Shown here piece by piece: positions 1-7,400 of a DNA stretch of 64,000 bases. Below the pieces are notes generated by a model. It had not been told where the DNA came from. It did no database searches and was given only the letters and a program-made list of their open reading frames with translations. This DNA comes from Chania multitudinisentens RB-25 (GTDB taxonomy: Bacteria > Pseudomonadota > Gammaproteobacteria > Enterobacterales > Enterobacteriaceae). A program made the position numbers and the translations under genes. The stretch lies in NCBI RefSeq assembly GCF_000520015.2, contig NZ_CP007044.2:4774001-4838000 (forward strand), in the 5' to 3' direction. The first letter of the stretch is position 1. Every line of letters starts with the position of its first letter.

Positions 1-1185
1 AAAACGCACGTTGCCACTGCTGTCCACGCTGGCCCAGCTCTGATCGCTACTCCAGTGATAGGCACTGTTTCCCGCCGGATCTTCTCCCACCACTAGCTGA
101 AACTCCGCGCCAAGAAATCCGGTTCTAGGGAAACCATCAGTAGTCGCGAAAGAGGCGCCGTTGGCTAAAATATGCGTCATCTGTACTTCTTCAAAAAACT
201 CAACGCTGACGGTAGCGGAAACCCCATTACTGGTCGTGGCCGTTACCTCACTGCTGACGGCTGAGCCGCTGGTCAGCGATATTTTCACTTCACCATTGCT
301 GTCCGTTTGCCCACTGGTTGCCAGCAGCGTGACGCCGTTTGTCGCAGTGAAATTAACCGTTTCGCCTACCACGCTATTACCATGGCTATCCTCCACCCAG
401 ACCAACACATTGTTGTCATCAATGCCATTAGCCAACGCGTTGTTTTGGGTCACTTCCGCCTGCACAACATCGGCAGGGCCAGCAACAAATAGCGTATCTA
501 TGGACTGAGAGTCATCATCAATACTGGCCGTGACGTGGGTAACACCGGCAACAACATTGGTGACATAAGCCGTTGCCACACCGTCTATCCCGCTTAGCGC
601 ACTCACTGAGACTCCACCCTGGTTATCAGCGTCAAACAGCACGGTAGCCCCCACGGCGGGTGTCCCATCCAGATATTGCACAGTGGCACGCACGGTATTC
701 ACAGCTTGCCCATTGGCAATGGCGCCCGATGGCGACTCAACCCACACCAGGCTCGCGATCGTTCGCTGCCACTTGATATTGATAGGATTGGCTAACTGCA
801 CCGGTAACCCTTCGCTGGGTACAGTGAGGCTGGGATCGGTCTGTGGGATCACCGTTACATTCAGCTCACTGCCAACCAGAATATCGCTGAGACTCAGCGT
901 GTGGCTTGGGCCGATCGCCCCGTTAATCGCAGCACCATCCAGCGTCCATTGGTAGGTCGTGCCTGATTCTGCATCACCATCCGCATCATTGAAGGCCGAT
1001 GTTATCGTAATAACATCACCCACTTTCGGCTGTGTATTGTTTACAGAAAGGGTCGACGTTGGCGCTCGCCCATGAACAGGCGTCGTGGATTGCTGGACAG
1101 CCTGCACCGCCTGGCTCGTGATGACGATCAGAACCAGTAATATCCCGCATAAAAAATCCTTAACGATATGATAACGGTGCAGCAT
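1..1185 (-). CDS. Secreted Ig-like (Big_1) protein, C-terminus outside the window
   Basis: At least 395 residues are read on the minus strand and the frame is still open at the window edge. The ATG at 1185 is the only in-frame start, since a stop lies 15 bases upstream. It begins with a Sec signal peptide (charged start, then hydrophobic GILLVLIVITS, cleavage near SQAVQA). Residues about 40-130 form an Ig-like module starting with HGRAPT and containing DADGDAES and TYQWTLDG; this module is repeated in the next protein upstream in the operon. Two bacterial Ig-like Big_1 repeats follow (about residues 145-235 and 237-325; motifs VWVESPSGAIANGQA and NALANGIDDNNVLVWVED). It is the third gene after an inverse autotransporter, 81 bp behind the second gene, so it is probably exported and displayed or released with that system. 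Function is inferred from context only. Confidence 0.75.
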   Translation of the reverse strand, partial: MLHRYHIVKDFLCGILLVLIVITSQAVQAVQQSTTPVHGRAPTSTLSVNNTQPKVGDVITITSAFNDADGDAESGTTYQWTLDGAAINGAIGPSHTLSLSDILVGSELNVTVIPQTDPSLTVPSEGLPVQLANPINIKWQRTIASLVWVESPSGAIANGQAVNTVRATVQYLDGTPAVGATVLFDADNQGGVSVSALSGIDGVATAYVTNVVAGVTHVTASIDDDSQSIDTLFVAGPADVVQAEVTQNNALANGIDDNNVLVWVEDSHGNSVVGETVNFTATNGVTLLATSGQTDSNGEVKISLTSGSAVSSEVTATTSNGVSATVSVEFFEEVQMTHILANGASFATTDGFPRTGFLGAEFQLVVGEDPAGNSAYHWSSDQSWASVDSSGNVRF

Positions 1186-1266
1186 CCAGCGTATCCATCA
1201 TACTCATGGGTTGAATTATTGGCCCAAGCCAGCGTCAACCTCACGCCAGCCCGGGCTGACTCTTCA

Positions 1267-1947
1267 TTACGGAGTCGCAGTGTTGCCAACAACCACCTGA
1301 ATTCTCAGTCTCTGGTCTGTCCGCACTGGAGTATAGGTACTGCTGGTTGCCCCGCTGATATCGCTGAAGGTATTGGTGCCTACGCCAGTTTCAATCTGCC
1401 ACTGGTAGGTCACACCAATACAGGTGCCGCCCGCACAGGTTGCGGTTGCGGTCAGAGCTGTATCAACTTGTGGATAGCCACCAACTTCACCGGTCACCGC
1501 TACGCTAGTGACGATGCCCCCTGCAATTACCGTCAAGGTATTAGAAGCAACGGCTAAACCCTCGGCTGGATCGGTAATGGTCGGATCGGTATGCGGAGTC
1601 ACAACCACCGTAATGGCTTTGCCTAAGTCACCCGCAACAATGGTGTAGGTATTGCCAGTCGCGCCGGGAATATCGGCTCCATCGGCCTGCCATTGATAGG
1701 TTTCCGGTATCGCCGTATCGCCATCCGCATCGCTGAATGCCCCTGGGGTGCTGATGCTTAACGTATCTCCGACATCGATTAAACCATTACCACTGGCATT
1801 ATCAGACACAATGGTACTTTGTGTTATGACCGGTGCGCGGCCTCTTACTGTCGTGGTCGGGCTGGACGTCACAGCCGCCCATGCAGATCCGACGATCAGG
1901 GTGCTTAACAACATCCCCGATAATAGAGAACCCAGCTGATTCTTCAT
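1267..1947 (-). CDS. Secreted Ig-like autotransporter-associated protein (SinI/ZirS-like)
   Basis: 226 residues. The ATG at 1947 is chosen because GAGAGGA precedes it by about 7 bases; a longer version from 1989 lacks a ribosome binding site and would mask the signal peptide (KNQLGSLLSGMLLSTLIVG, cleavage after SAWA). Two Ig-like modules follow. The first (about residues 25-125) starts with RGRAPV and contains FSDADGD and TYQWQADG, matching the N-terminal module of the downstream protein. The second (about 135-226) contains a cysteine pair spaced CAGGTC and YQWQIETGVG, matching the last 80 residues of the autotransporter upstream (CSIALC, YQWEAESSVG). The arrangement resembles Salmonella SinH-SinI and ZirT-ZirS, where a small Ig-like exoprotein accompanies an inverse autotransporter. 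SinI/ZirS assignment is by architecture, not by alignment. Confidence 0.72.
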   Translation of the reverse strand: MKNQLGSLLSGMLLSTLIVGSAWAAVTSSPTTTVRGRAPVITQSTIVSDNASGNGLIDVGDTLSISTPGAFSDADGDTAIPETYQWQADGADIPGATGNTYTIVAGDLGKAITVVVTPHTDPTITDPAEGLAVASNTLTVIAGGIVTSVAVTGEVGGYPQVDTALTATATCAGGTCIGVTYQWQIETGVGTNTFSDISGATSSTYTPVRTDQRLRIQVVVGNTATP

Positions 1948-2016
1948 TGTTTCTTTCCTCTCTGTACTCAAAATCAATGTTTGCATCACCTTCCAGGCCC
2001 GCCCGGAACGATGATT

Positions 2017-2081
2017 TATACCCCAATAATTCGAGTTACAGGAAAGCCTACGCAGATGTAACTTGAAGTATGACAGGTATA
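2017..2081. repeat. 65 bp imperfect palindromic intergenic repeat
   Basis: Both ends read TATACC inward. The left arm contains AATTCGAGTTACAGGAA and the right arm is its imperfect inverted copy (CAGATGTAACTTGAAGTA). The text matches a family of palindromic repeats I know to be common between genes in Serratia and Yersinia (tandem GTTGCAG/AACTTGAAGTA arms), here in a short form. It sits in the 140 bp gap between the autotransporter stop codon and the next gene, so it may act on the operon mRNA. No coding potential. Confidence 0.6.
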
Positions 2082-2087
2082 CCCGTA

Positions 2088-4769
2088 TTAATGCGAAACC
2101 ACTCTAATCGCCCGTCTCTGTAAATCTCCTGTCACCGTTAACGTTTCTGAGGTAGCACCTGGAATAGCGATGAACACCCCTGACCCCACAGAAGACTCAG
2201 CTTCCCACTGATAATTCACTGGCACACCATTGCACAAAGCAATTGAACACATCGCAACGGCCGCCAGGGTATCCCCAACAATGGGGTGTTCTGTTAATTC
2301 AGCACCGTTACGGTAGATCAACAGTGCCACCGGTGTTTCCGCCACAAAATAGGTATCGATATGTTCCTGGTGTTCACCGACGGTGGCCGTCACCGTAGTC
2401 ACTCCGGTGTGGATGTTGCCCAGCGTTACCGTCGCTAACCCTTCATGGTCAGTCACCTCTGATGAGGTCACCAGCGCTGCACTATTACCCACCTCAAACT
2501 CTACCGCCACATCCTCAAGCGGATTGCCATGCCTATCAGTCACTCTCGCTTTAACTTTATTAATATCAACACCATTAGCGAGGGCATCATCAACCAGCAC
2601 CGTCAGTGCAACCTCCGCCGTGTCGTGATCGGCGACAAGTACCACATTCTGTGATTTCCCTTCCACCGCCACCCCATTCACCATAGGAACCACCGCCACG
2701 GTGCCTGCCGCAACGCCGCTCAGCTTAGCGCTATATACCCCGTTATTTTCCGTAACTTCGCTCAAAGCCACCTCAGGATGATCGGTGACGCCAAACGTCA
2801 CGGTTAATCCTTTAATCGGGCGGTGATGAATATCTTGGGCAGTAAAACTCAGGGTGCTGGTCTGCACACCATCAGCAACGATCTCAGCAGGTTCCACGCT
2901 GAAAAGAGAATTCTCTGGGCTCAATACCTGAGTACTCTCAGTTAAAATAACTTTAGCTGATGCCAGAGAGATATCATTAATAACCGGGGTAATAATGGCT
3001 TCCCCCTGGGCAAATCCTGCGGTCAATGTATACGTATAAACACCCGGCGCAGACTCGGTAACAGCGCTCAATAATGGGTGGCTTGATGGCTGGGTTGCCG
3101 TTGCATCTGGCGTAAAATGTACATCCAACGTCAGTTGATCCCCTTGCCCACGCACCGGCTGATTATTCACGTCTCTTAAAGAAAGAGTAAGCAGGCTGGC
3201 GGCGACGCCATCCGCCGGTATCTCTGCCGGAGAGGCCTCCAGGGTGGAATTGAGGTGACCGATACTCTGCTGCGTCACAATGATCCGGGTGGTGCTCCGG
3301 TTGGAAGCATTACCCTGGCTATCGTAAGCCACAGCCCCCAACGTATAGACATTGCTCCCCTCATGGTAGGGCGGCAGTTTTATTGAGATACTTTGCGCAG
3401 AGGTTTGTACCACCATGCCCCCCGCAGCCACTAACGAGGCGGTATCCCAATCAATGCGTTCAAGCCCGTATTTAGCCGTGACCTGTGCATCAATTTTGAT
3501 TATTTCAAACGCACTCCCGGTCAGTTGATCCGGCAATGCCAGCTGGATCAACGCCTGTTTCTGATAATCCAAAACAATATTATTATTACGTTCCACCAAA
3601 TCATAACGGCTGCCCGCCAGGGTGCGGCTCGCGGCCACTGCCGCCGGATCAATCTGTGACTCCCACGGCTCCCCAAAACGATAATTCATCTGAACATTGA
3701 GGTTGGTGTCATTTTGGCCGCCTTTGCCGGCCCGATAATCCAGCCCAATGGTGACCAATGGAATTGGCGTGTAACTGACTCCTGCCGTGACCGCATAAGG
3801 ATTCTTTTGCCTGTCATCCTTACCAAACAACGCAACTTCATCACCCCAATACTGTTCATACATCAATTTGCCACCTAACTGAGGGTAAGCAGGCAAATAG
3901 GCTTCCATACGAAGGTCATATCCATTGGCGGGGCGTTCATTGTAATCAGCAAAGTCACGGGACTGATGCCAACCCGTCAGGCCCAGATAGCTGTTGGCCG
4001 ATAGTTTCAGGTAATCCGTCCAGGCTTCCAGCCCAAAACCAACCCGGTTATTCTTCCCCGTCAGATCGCGATCAAAAAAAGCATTGGCGCCGTACAGCCA
4101 GTTGCCCTGTATTTTCCGTGCACCCACACCAAGATTGACGGTATTGCGGCTATCTCTATTACGTAACCCAAACTGGCTGAATAACAGCGATTCCTGATCA
4201 TCATAGAGCGGCACCAACAGATCGACCGAGCTCCCCTCCAGGTTGAACTTATCGTTAACATTCAGTTGGACTCGTGCAGTACCAAATTGGCTCAGCCAAT
4301 GCTGCACTGAGTCGTTGGCTTCAGTGACCACCAGAGAGCGCGCCATATTGGCGGCAGCCTGGGAAGTATTATCGTCGGCCAGAACCGTGGCCCCTTTTAA
4401 CAAATTATGAGCCAGTCTTTCTTTATAGGAGGAAGAAGGTGGAGGTTGTTCGTTCTCTGCCCGGTTGGCTTGCAAAGGTAATGATGTTGTACGCGGAATA
4501 TCAATTTCATCACCACCGCCTAACTGAGAGAATGGTTTTGAAAATGAACGGAACTGGTTGATTTTTTTTAGCTCATCCACTGTAAGATGATACTTTTTCG
4601 CCACAAGAGATACCGTTTCCCCCGCCGCCAAGGTATATGGCACCGTGTCGTACACTGCCTGAGACGAAGAAGAAAGCATTTTTGCTATTGCTGGCTCAAA
4701 GGATAGACTCAACGGTAATAACAGTTGAAAGGCTATATTTATCCACACAACAATAGGTTTGAACGTCAC
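2088..4769 (-). CDS. Inverse autotransporter adhesin (intimin/invasin family, SinH/ZirT-like)
   Basis: 893 residues from a GTG start at 4769, supported by AAGGAG 8-9 bases upstream. Domains in order: Sec signal (about 1-30); LysM peptidoglycan-binding domain (about 45-92, YTLAAGETVSLVAKKYHLT); inverse-autotransporter beta-barrel (about 115-385, with QFGTARVQLNVNDKF, GANAFFDRDLTG, GVGARKIQGNWLYG and YRFGEPW); Ig-like region; three Big_1 repeats beginning near ASPAEIPADGVA, VEPAEIVADGVQ and LVDDALANGVD; and a final 80-residue module with CSIALCNG. In this family the barrel sits in the outer membrane and exports the C-terminal repeats. The final module recurs in the following gene. With 893 residues it is larger than Salmonella ZirT or SinH as I remember them, but far smaller than the long Yersinia-type adhesins. 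Likely role: surface adhesion or control of host contact; the ligand is unknown. Confidence 0.88.
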   Translation of the reverse strand: MTFKPIVVWINIAFQLLLPLSLSFEPAIAKMLSSSSQAVYDTVPYTLAAGETVSLVAKKYHLTVDELKKINQFRSFSKPFSQLGGGDEIDIPRTTSLPLQANRAENEQPPPSSSYKERLAHNLLKGATVLADDNTSQAAANMARSLVVTEANDSVQHWLSQFGTARVQLNVNDKFNLEGSSVDLLVPLYDDQESLLFSQFGLRNRDSRNTVNLGVGARKIQGNWLYGANAFFDRDLTGKNNRVGFGLEAWTDYLKLSANSYLGLTGWHQSRDFADYNERPANGYDLRMEAYLPAYPQLGGKLMYEQYWGDEVALFGKDDRQKNPYAVTAGVSYTPIPLVTIGLDYRAGKGGQNDTNLNVQMNYRFGEPWESQIDPAAVAASRTLAGSRYDLVERNNNIVLDYQKQALIQLALPDQLTGSAFEIIKIDAQVTAKYGLERIDWDTASLVAAGGMVVQTSAQSISIKLPPYHEGSNVYTLGAVAYDSQGNASNRSTTRIIVTQQSIGHLNSTLEASPAEIPADGVAASLLTLSLRDVNNQPVRGQGDQLTLDVHFTPDATATQPSSHPLLSAVTESAPGVYTYTLTAGFAQGEAIITPVINDISLASAKVILTESTQVLSPENSLFSVEPAEIVADGVQTSTLSFTAQDIHHRPIKGLTVTFGVTDHPEVALSEVTENNGVYSAKLSGVAAGTVAVVPMVNGVAVEGKSQNVVLVADHDTAEVALTVLVDDALANGVDINKVKARVTDRHGNPLEDVAVEFEVGNSAALVTSSEVTDHEGLATVTLGNIHTGVTTVTATVGEHQEHIDTYFVAETPVALLIYRNGAELTEHPIVGDTLAAVAMCSIALCNGVPVNYQWEAESSVGSGVFIAIPGATSETLTVTGDLQRRAIRVVSH

Positions 4770-5170
4770 GCAGGAAAACTCCTTCTGGATATCAGTTAGA
4801 GTAGACTTGCTTTATTTTTTTCTCAAACCGGCGAGGAGGAGCATTCTATCAAGACGTTTATTTTCCTTTTAAAATCAATATAATTTATATATTAATACCG
4901 TAATATTCTATTAGAAAGGTGCACTGATTCCTGTTGCAAAAACCAGCCAACGATTTCGCCTCAAACATTCCGGTATAAATACATTCAATCGAGCTGTACT
5001 ATTACCCCCTAACTCTATCGGGATACTTCACCTTCTGCCGCCATCCCCCCATCTTCCATAGCACAAAAATTCTACTTTTCTCATTTTTTAGGCTGAAATC
5101 GCTTCATTCTATTTATGAAGAAAAATCATACAAAATTTCTTGATACATAAGTCTCAATAATCATACAGTG
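4770..5170. other. AT-rich upstream region of the adhesin operon
   Basis: About 400 bp without a convincing open reading frame. It must carry the minus-strand promoter of the adhesin operon and the plus-strand promoter of the small RNA candidate that follows. I see no clear operator palindrome. A stretch at 5140-5160 (TTGATA followed 16-17 bp later by an AT-rich hexamer) is a weak candidate promoter for the RNA. Confidence 0.4.
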
Positions 5171-5179
5171 AAACCACAG

Positions 5180-5242
5180 TAGATGACGATTTCCCTGGTG
5201 TTGTTGTGTATCTTTGCCCCTCGAGCCTGAGGGGCTTTTTTT
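5180..5242 (+). ncRNA. ArcZ-like small RNA candidate
   Basis: Positions 5188-5203 read GATTTCCCTGGTGTTG, identical to the conserved core (seed) of processed ArcZ, an Hfq-dependent sRNA that activates rpoS and represses many mRNAs. As in ArcZ, the core is followed by a short linker and then by a strong intrinsic terminator (5216-5242). From the core to the end of the T-run is about 55 nt, matching the processed 3' form of E. coli ArcZ. The 5' end is not determined; upstream sequence is unlike E. coli ArcZ. The locus differs from the canonical arcZ site next to arcB, so this is either a relocated arcZ or a paralogue. No plus-strand gene lies upstream that would need this terminator. Confidence 0.7.
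5216..5242 (+). terminator. Intrinsic terminator of the ArcZ-like RNA
   Basis: A perfect 7 bp stem, GCCCCTC (5216-5222) with GAGGGGC (5229-5235), a 6 nt loop, then seven T residues (5236-5242). Seven or more U residues at the 3' end also suit Hfq binding. Confidence 0.85.
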
Positions 5243-5244
5243 AT

Positions 5245-5580
5245 TCCAGCGTCATTTTGATAAGAGTAATTTATAAATACCCCTCAATAACGCTAAGAAT
5301 GGGAAATGATGTTCTCACCCATTAATGAATTATCAGTGCTCGGTAGGTAGCCAACAGCCCCAAAAATTCGAGTTTCAATTCTTAAAACCCCGTTTTAAGT
5401 CATGACGTAACGCTTTGTTGTATGCAAAAATCACTGCACCCTCCTCACCGCTGAGAGTTTTGCCATGAAAGGGTAAAAAGCCCAATCATCGTGCCTATCG
5501 GTATTGGCAACCTGTTCCCAACCCGCATCTTGAGCCTCTGATGCCCTGGCTCGGCAAGAATTTAAAAAAGGACGATACGC
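5245..5580. other. Gap before the FAD oxidoreductase
   Basis: About 335 bp with no supported gene. A CTGAGAG string near 5451 recalls the TPP riboswitch core, but the rest of that aptamer is absent. The promoter of the oxidoreductase should lie here; I see no clear operator. Confidence 0.35.
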
Positions 5581-6894
5581 TTGAAATACGCATCAGTGCC
5601 GTTAAATCAGAACCAAAATGGCTGGCTAAAATACGATCAATTACCAACCGCTTATCCTCCACTCATCGGTGATACCGAGGCAGATTGGGTGGTCGTGGGC
5701 TCGGGATTTGCAGGCATCGCCTTCGCCAGGCGGCTGGCAGCCCACGCGCCTCACCTGAGGATCATCATTATTGATGCAGCCTGTGCGGCAGAAAGTTCCT
5801 CGGCAAGAAACTCGGGGTTTATTATCGGATTACCGCATAATATCGGCAGCTCAACGGCGGAACTCAAAAAAGCGCAGGCTTATCGTGCTTTGCTGCAAGA
5901 AGGTATCCATCAACTGTCCACCCTGATTAACCAGCAGGATATTGAATGCGAATGGGAAGAGGTTGGCAAATATCATTGCCAGGTTGATACCCGCAATGAA
6001 CGGGTGCTGAAGGAATATACTGACAACCTTGATGTCATGAACGAGCCTTACCAAATTCTCCATCAAGACGCGCTCTATCAACAATTGGGCAGCCGTTTTT
6101 ACCATAAAGGCATTTATACCCCCAGCGCTATTCTGGTCAACCCTGCCAGCCTGATTGTTGGCCTGAGCCATAACCTGCCAGATAATGTGACCGCCTATAA
6201 CCATACCCCGGTTATGGCGATCCACCCCGGCAAGGTGGCACAAGTGTTCACCCCCTACGGTACCATCAAAGCCGCCAACGTCATGCTGGCCACCAACGCG
6301 CTATCCCGCGAGCTTGCCCCCATTACCAGCCAGCAGGCCGCCATGGCAACCTTCGCCAGCATCACCGCCCCATTAACCATAGAGCAACGACAGAAACTCC
6401 CTGCGATGAGCAGTTGGGGGCTAACCCCAGTCAATGCCATTGCCGGAGCGACATTGCGCTATACCCGGGATCATCGCTTCTTAATCCGCCAGCATGTAAC
6501 ACCCGCTTTGCATGGCAGAATAACCGCTGCGCAGACTTACCATGCCACCCAGTTGCACCAGCGGATCTTCCATAAAATCTACCCGCAGTTGAAGGATGTG
6601 CCACTCACGCGCACCTGGTCTGGCACCATCAGCGTGACGAGAAATGGTGCTCCAGTCTGGGGAGAATTGAAGAAAGGTATTTATACCGCTGGCGGTTGTA
6701 ACGGCGCGGGCGTCTCTAAACAAACTATCGCCGGGACGCTACTGGCAGATTATGTGCTGGGTCATGATAATCCGCTGATCGGCTCAATGTTAGAACTCGG
6801 CAAAGCCAATTATCTGCCACCTTCACCAGTGCTTGATGCCGCTATTGCTTTGTCACTGATGAAAGAAAGATATCTTGGAAGAAAAGAAGTTTAA
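5581..6894 (+). CDS. FAD-dependent oxidoreductase, DAO (D-amino acid oxidase) family
   Basis: 437 residues starting with TTG at 5581, with AAAGGA about 10 bases upstream; no in-frame ATG comes before the nucleotide-binding motif. The N-terminal dinucleotide fold shows WVVVGSGFAGIAFARRL (about residues 36-52), followed by an acidic strand end IIIIDA and the DAO signature SSARNSGFIIGLP. The C-terminal part has TRTWSGTISVTRNGAPVWG and the glycine-rich FAD contact GGCNGAGVSKQTIAG. Members oxidise amines, amino acids or N-methyl compounds in the cytoplasm. No transporter or deaminase partner sits beside it, so the substrate cannot be named. It stands alone and is followed by a strong hairpin. Confidence 0.8.
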   Translation: MKYASVPLNQNQNGWLKYDQLPTAYPPLIGDTEADWVVVGSGFAGIAFARRLAAHAPHLRIIIIDAACAAESSSARNSGFIIGLPHNIGSSTAELKKAQAYRALLQEGIHQLSTLINQQDIECEWEEVGKYHCQVDTRNERVLKEYTDNLDVMNEPYQILHQDALYQQLGSRFYHKGIYTPSAILVNPASLIVGLSHNLPDNVTAYNHTPVMAIHPGKVAQVFTPYGTIKAANVMLATNALSRELAPITSQQAAMATFASITAPLTIEQRQKLPAMSSWGLTPVNAIAGATLRYTRDHRFLIRQHVTPALHGRITAAQTYHATQLHQRIFHKIYPQLKDVPLTRTWSGTISVTRNGAPVWGELKKGIYTAGGCNGAGVSKQTIAGTLLADYVLGHDNPLIGSMLELGKANYLPPSPVLDAAIALSLMKERYLGRKEV

Positions 6895-6962
6895 TTACGG
6901 GAATAAGTCTCAAAAATTGCGCCAAAGGTGTACCCATCCCCTTTCCCACAAAGGCCCTGCAT

Positions 6963-6991
6963 AAGCCTGTTGAGTTTCACTCAACAGGCTT
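6963..6991 (+). terminator. Hairpin after the FAD oxidoreductase
   Basis: Perfect 13 bp inverted repeat, AAGCCTGTTGAGT (6963-6975) and ACTCAACAGGCTT (6979-6991), with a 3 nt loop. The following bases are only moderately T-rich, so termination is likely but the T-tract is weak. Confidence 0.65.
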
Positions 6992-7400
6992 CTCAGCATA
7001 TTCATTCCTTTATCGTGGAAAAAACCTTGCCAAAACGAGTATTGGCAATGCTGCTTTTTTACTCTTTCTATTTCAATGAATTAAATAATTCACTATGAAG
7101 TGAATCACAAATTCTTGCTAAAGGCTTTGTCTCTTTTTTCACAGGGCCATACATTGCTAACTCGAGTTAGCAAAAAAATGAGAGCTATAGAGCAGAACTG
7201 CTTTATCAGTATTGATGTCGGTTCCGCGAGCATCATAAACAAACCACCAGCGTTGCGCGGCCAGTGTGCGCATTCTGGCAGACAAACTCTTGTATCAATC
7301 CACGTTCAGCCAACTGCGGCTGGATATCATTGGTTTGCGCGATCGGCCTGCTGATGAGAGGCAGGCATGGACTTAATCTGTGAATGTTAAGGAATCGAAT
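6992..7400. other. Gap before the isomerase operon
   Basis: About 400 bp. A possible 84-codon frame (7100-7354) has no ribosome binding site and reads as low-complexity random sequence. Another frame ending at 7376 (ILADKLLYQSTFSQLRLDI) looks protein-like and could be a gene remnant, but I cannot assign it. The operon promoter should be here. Confidence 0.3.

Noticed and set aside
161..2066. Several plus-strand open frames across the adhesin region
   Set aside because: They lie opposite strong minus-strand coding sequence with signal peptides and Ig repeats, have no ribosome sites, and read as threonine/serine-rich mirror sequence.
5447..5480. CTGAGAG string resembling a TPP riboswitch core
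   Set aside because: The other conserved parts of the aptamer are absent and the downstream gene is not a thiamine gene.
7100..7354. 84-codon plus-strand frame starting with GTG
   Set aside because: No ribosome binding site, no recognisable domain, and composition unlike neighbouring genes.
7380..7400. Upstream ATG at 7380 for the isomerase-fold gene
   Set aside because: It lacks a ribosome site, while the ATG at 7401 has AAGGA at the right distance.
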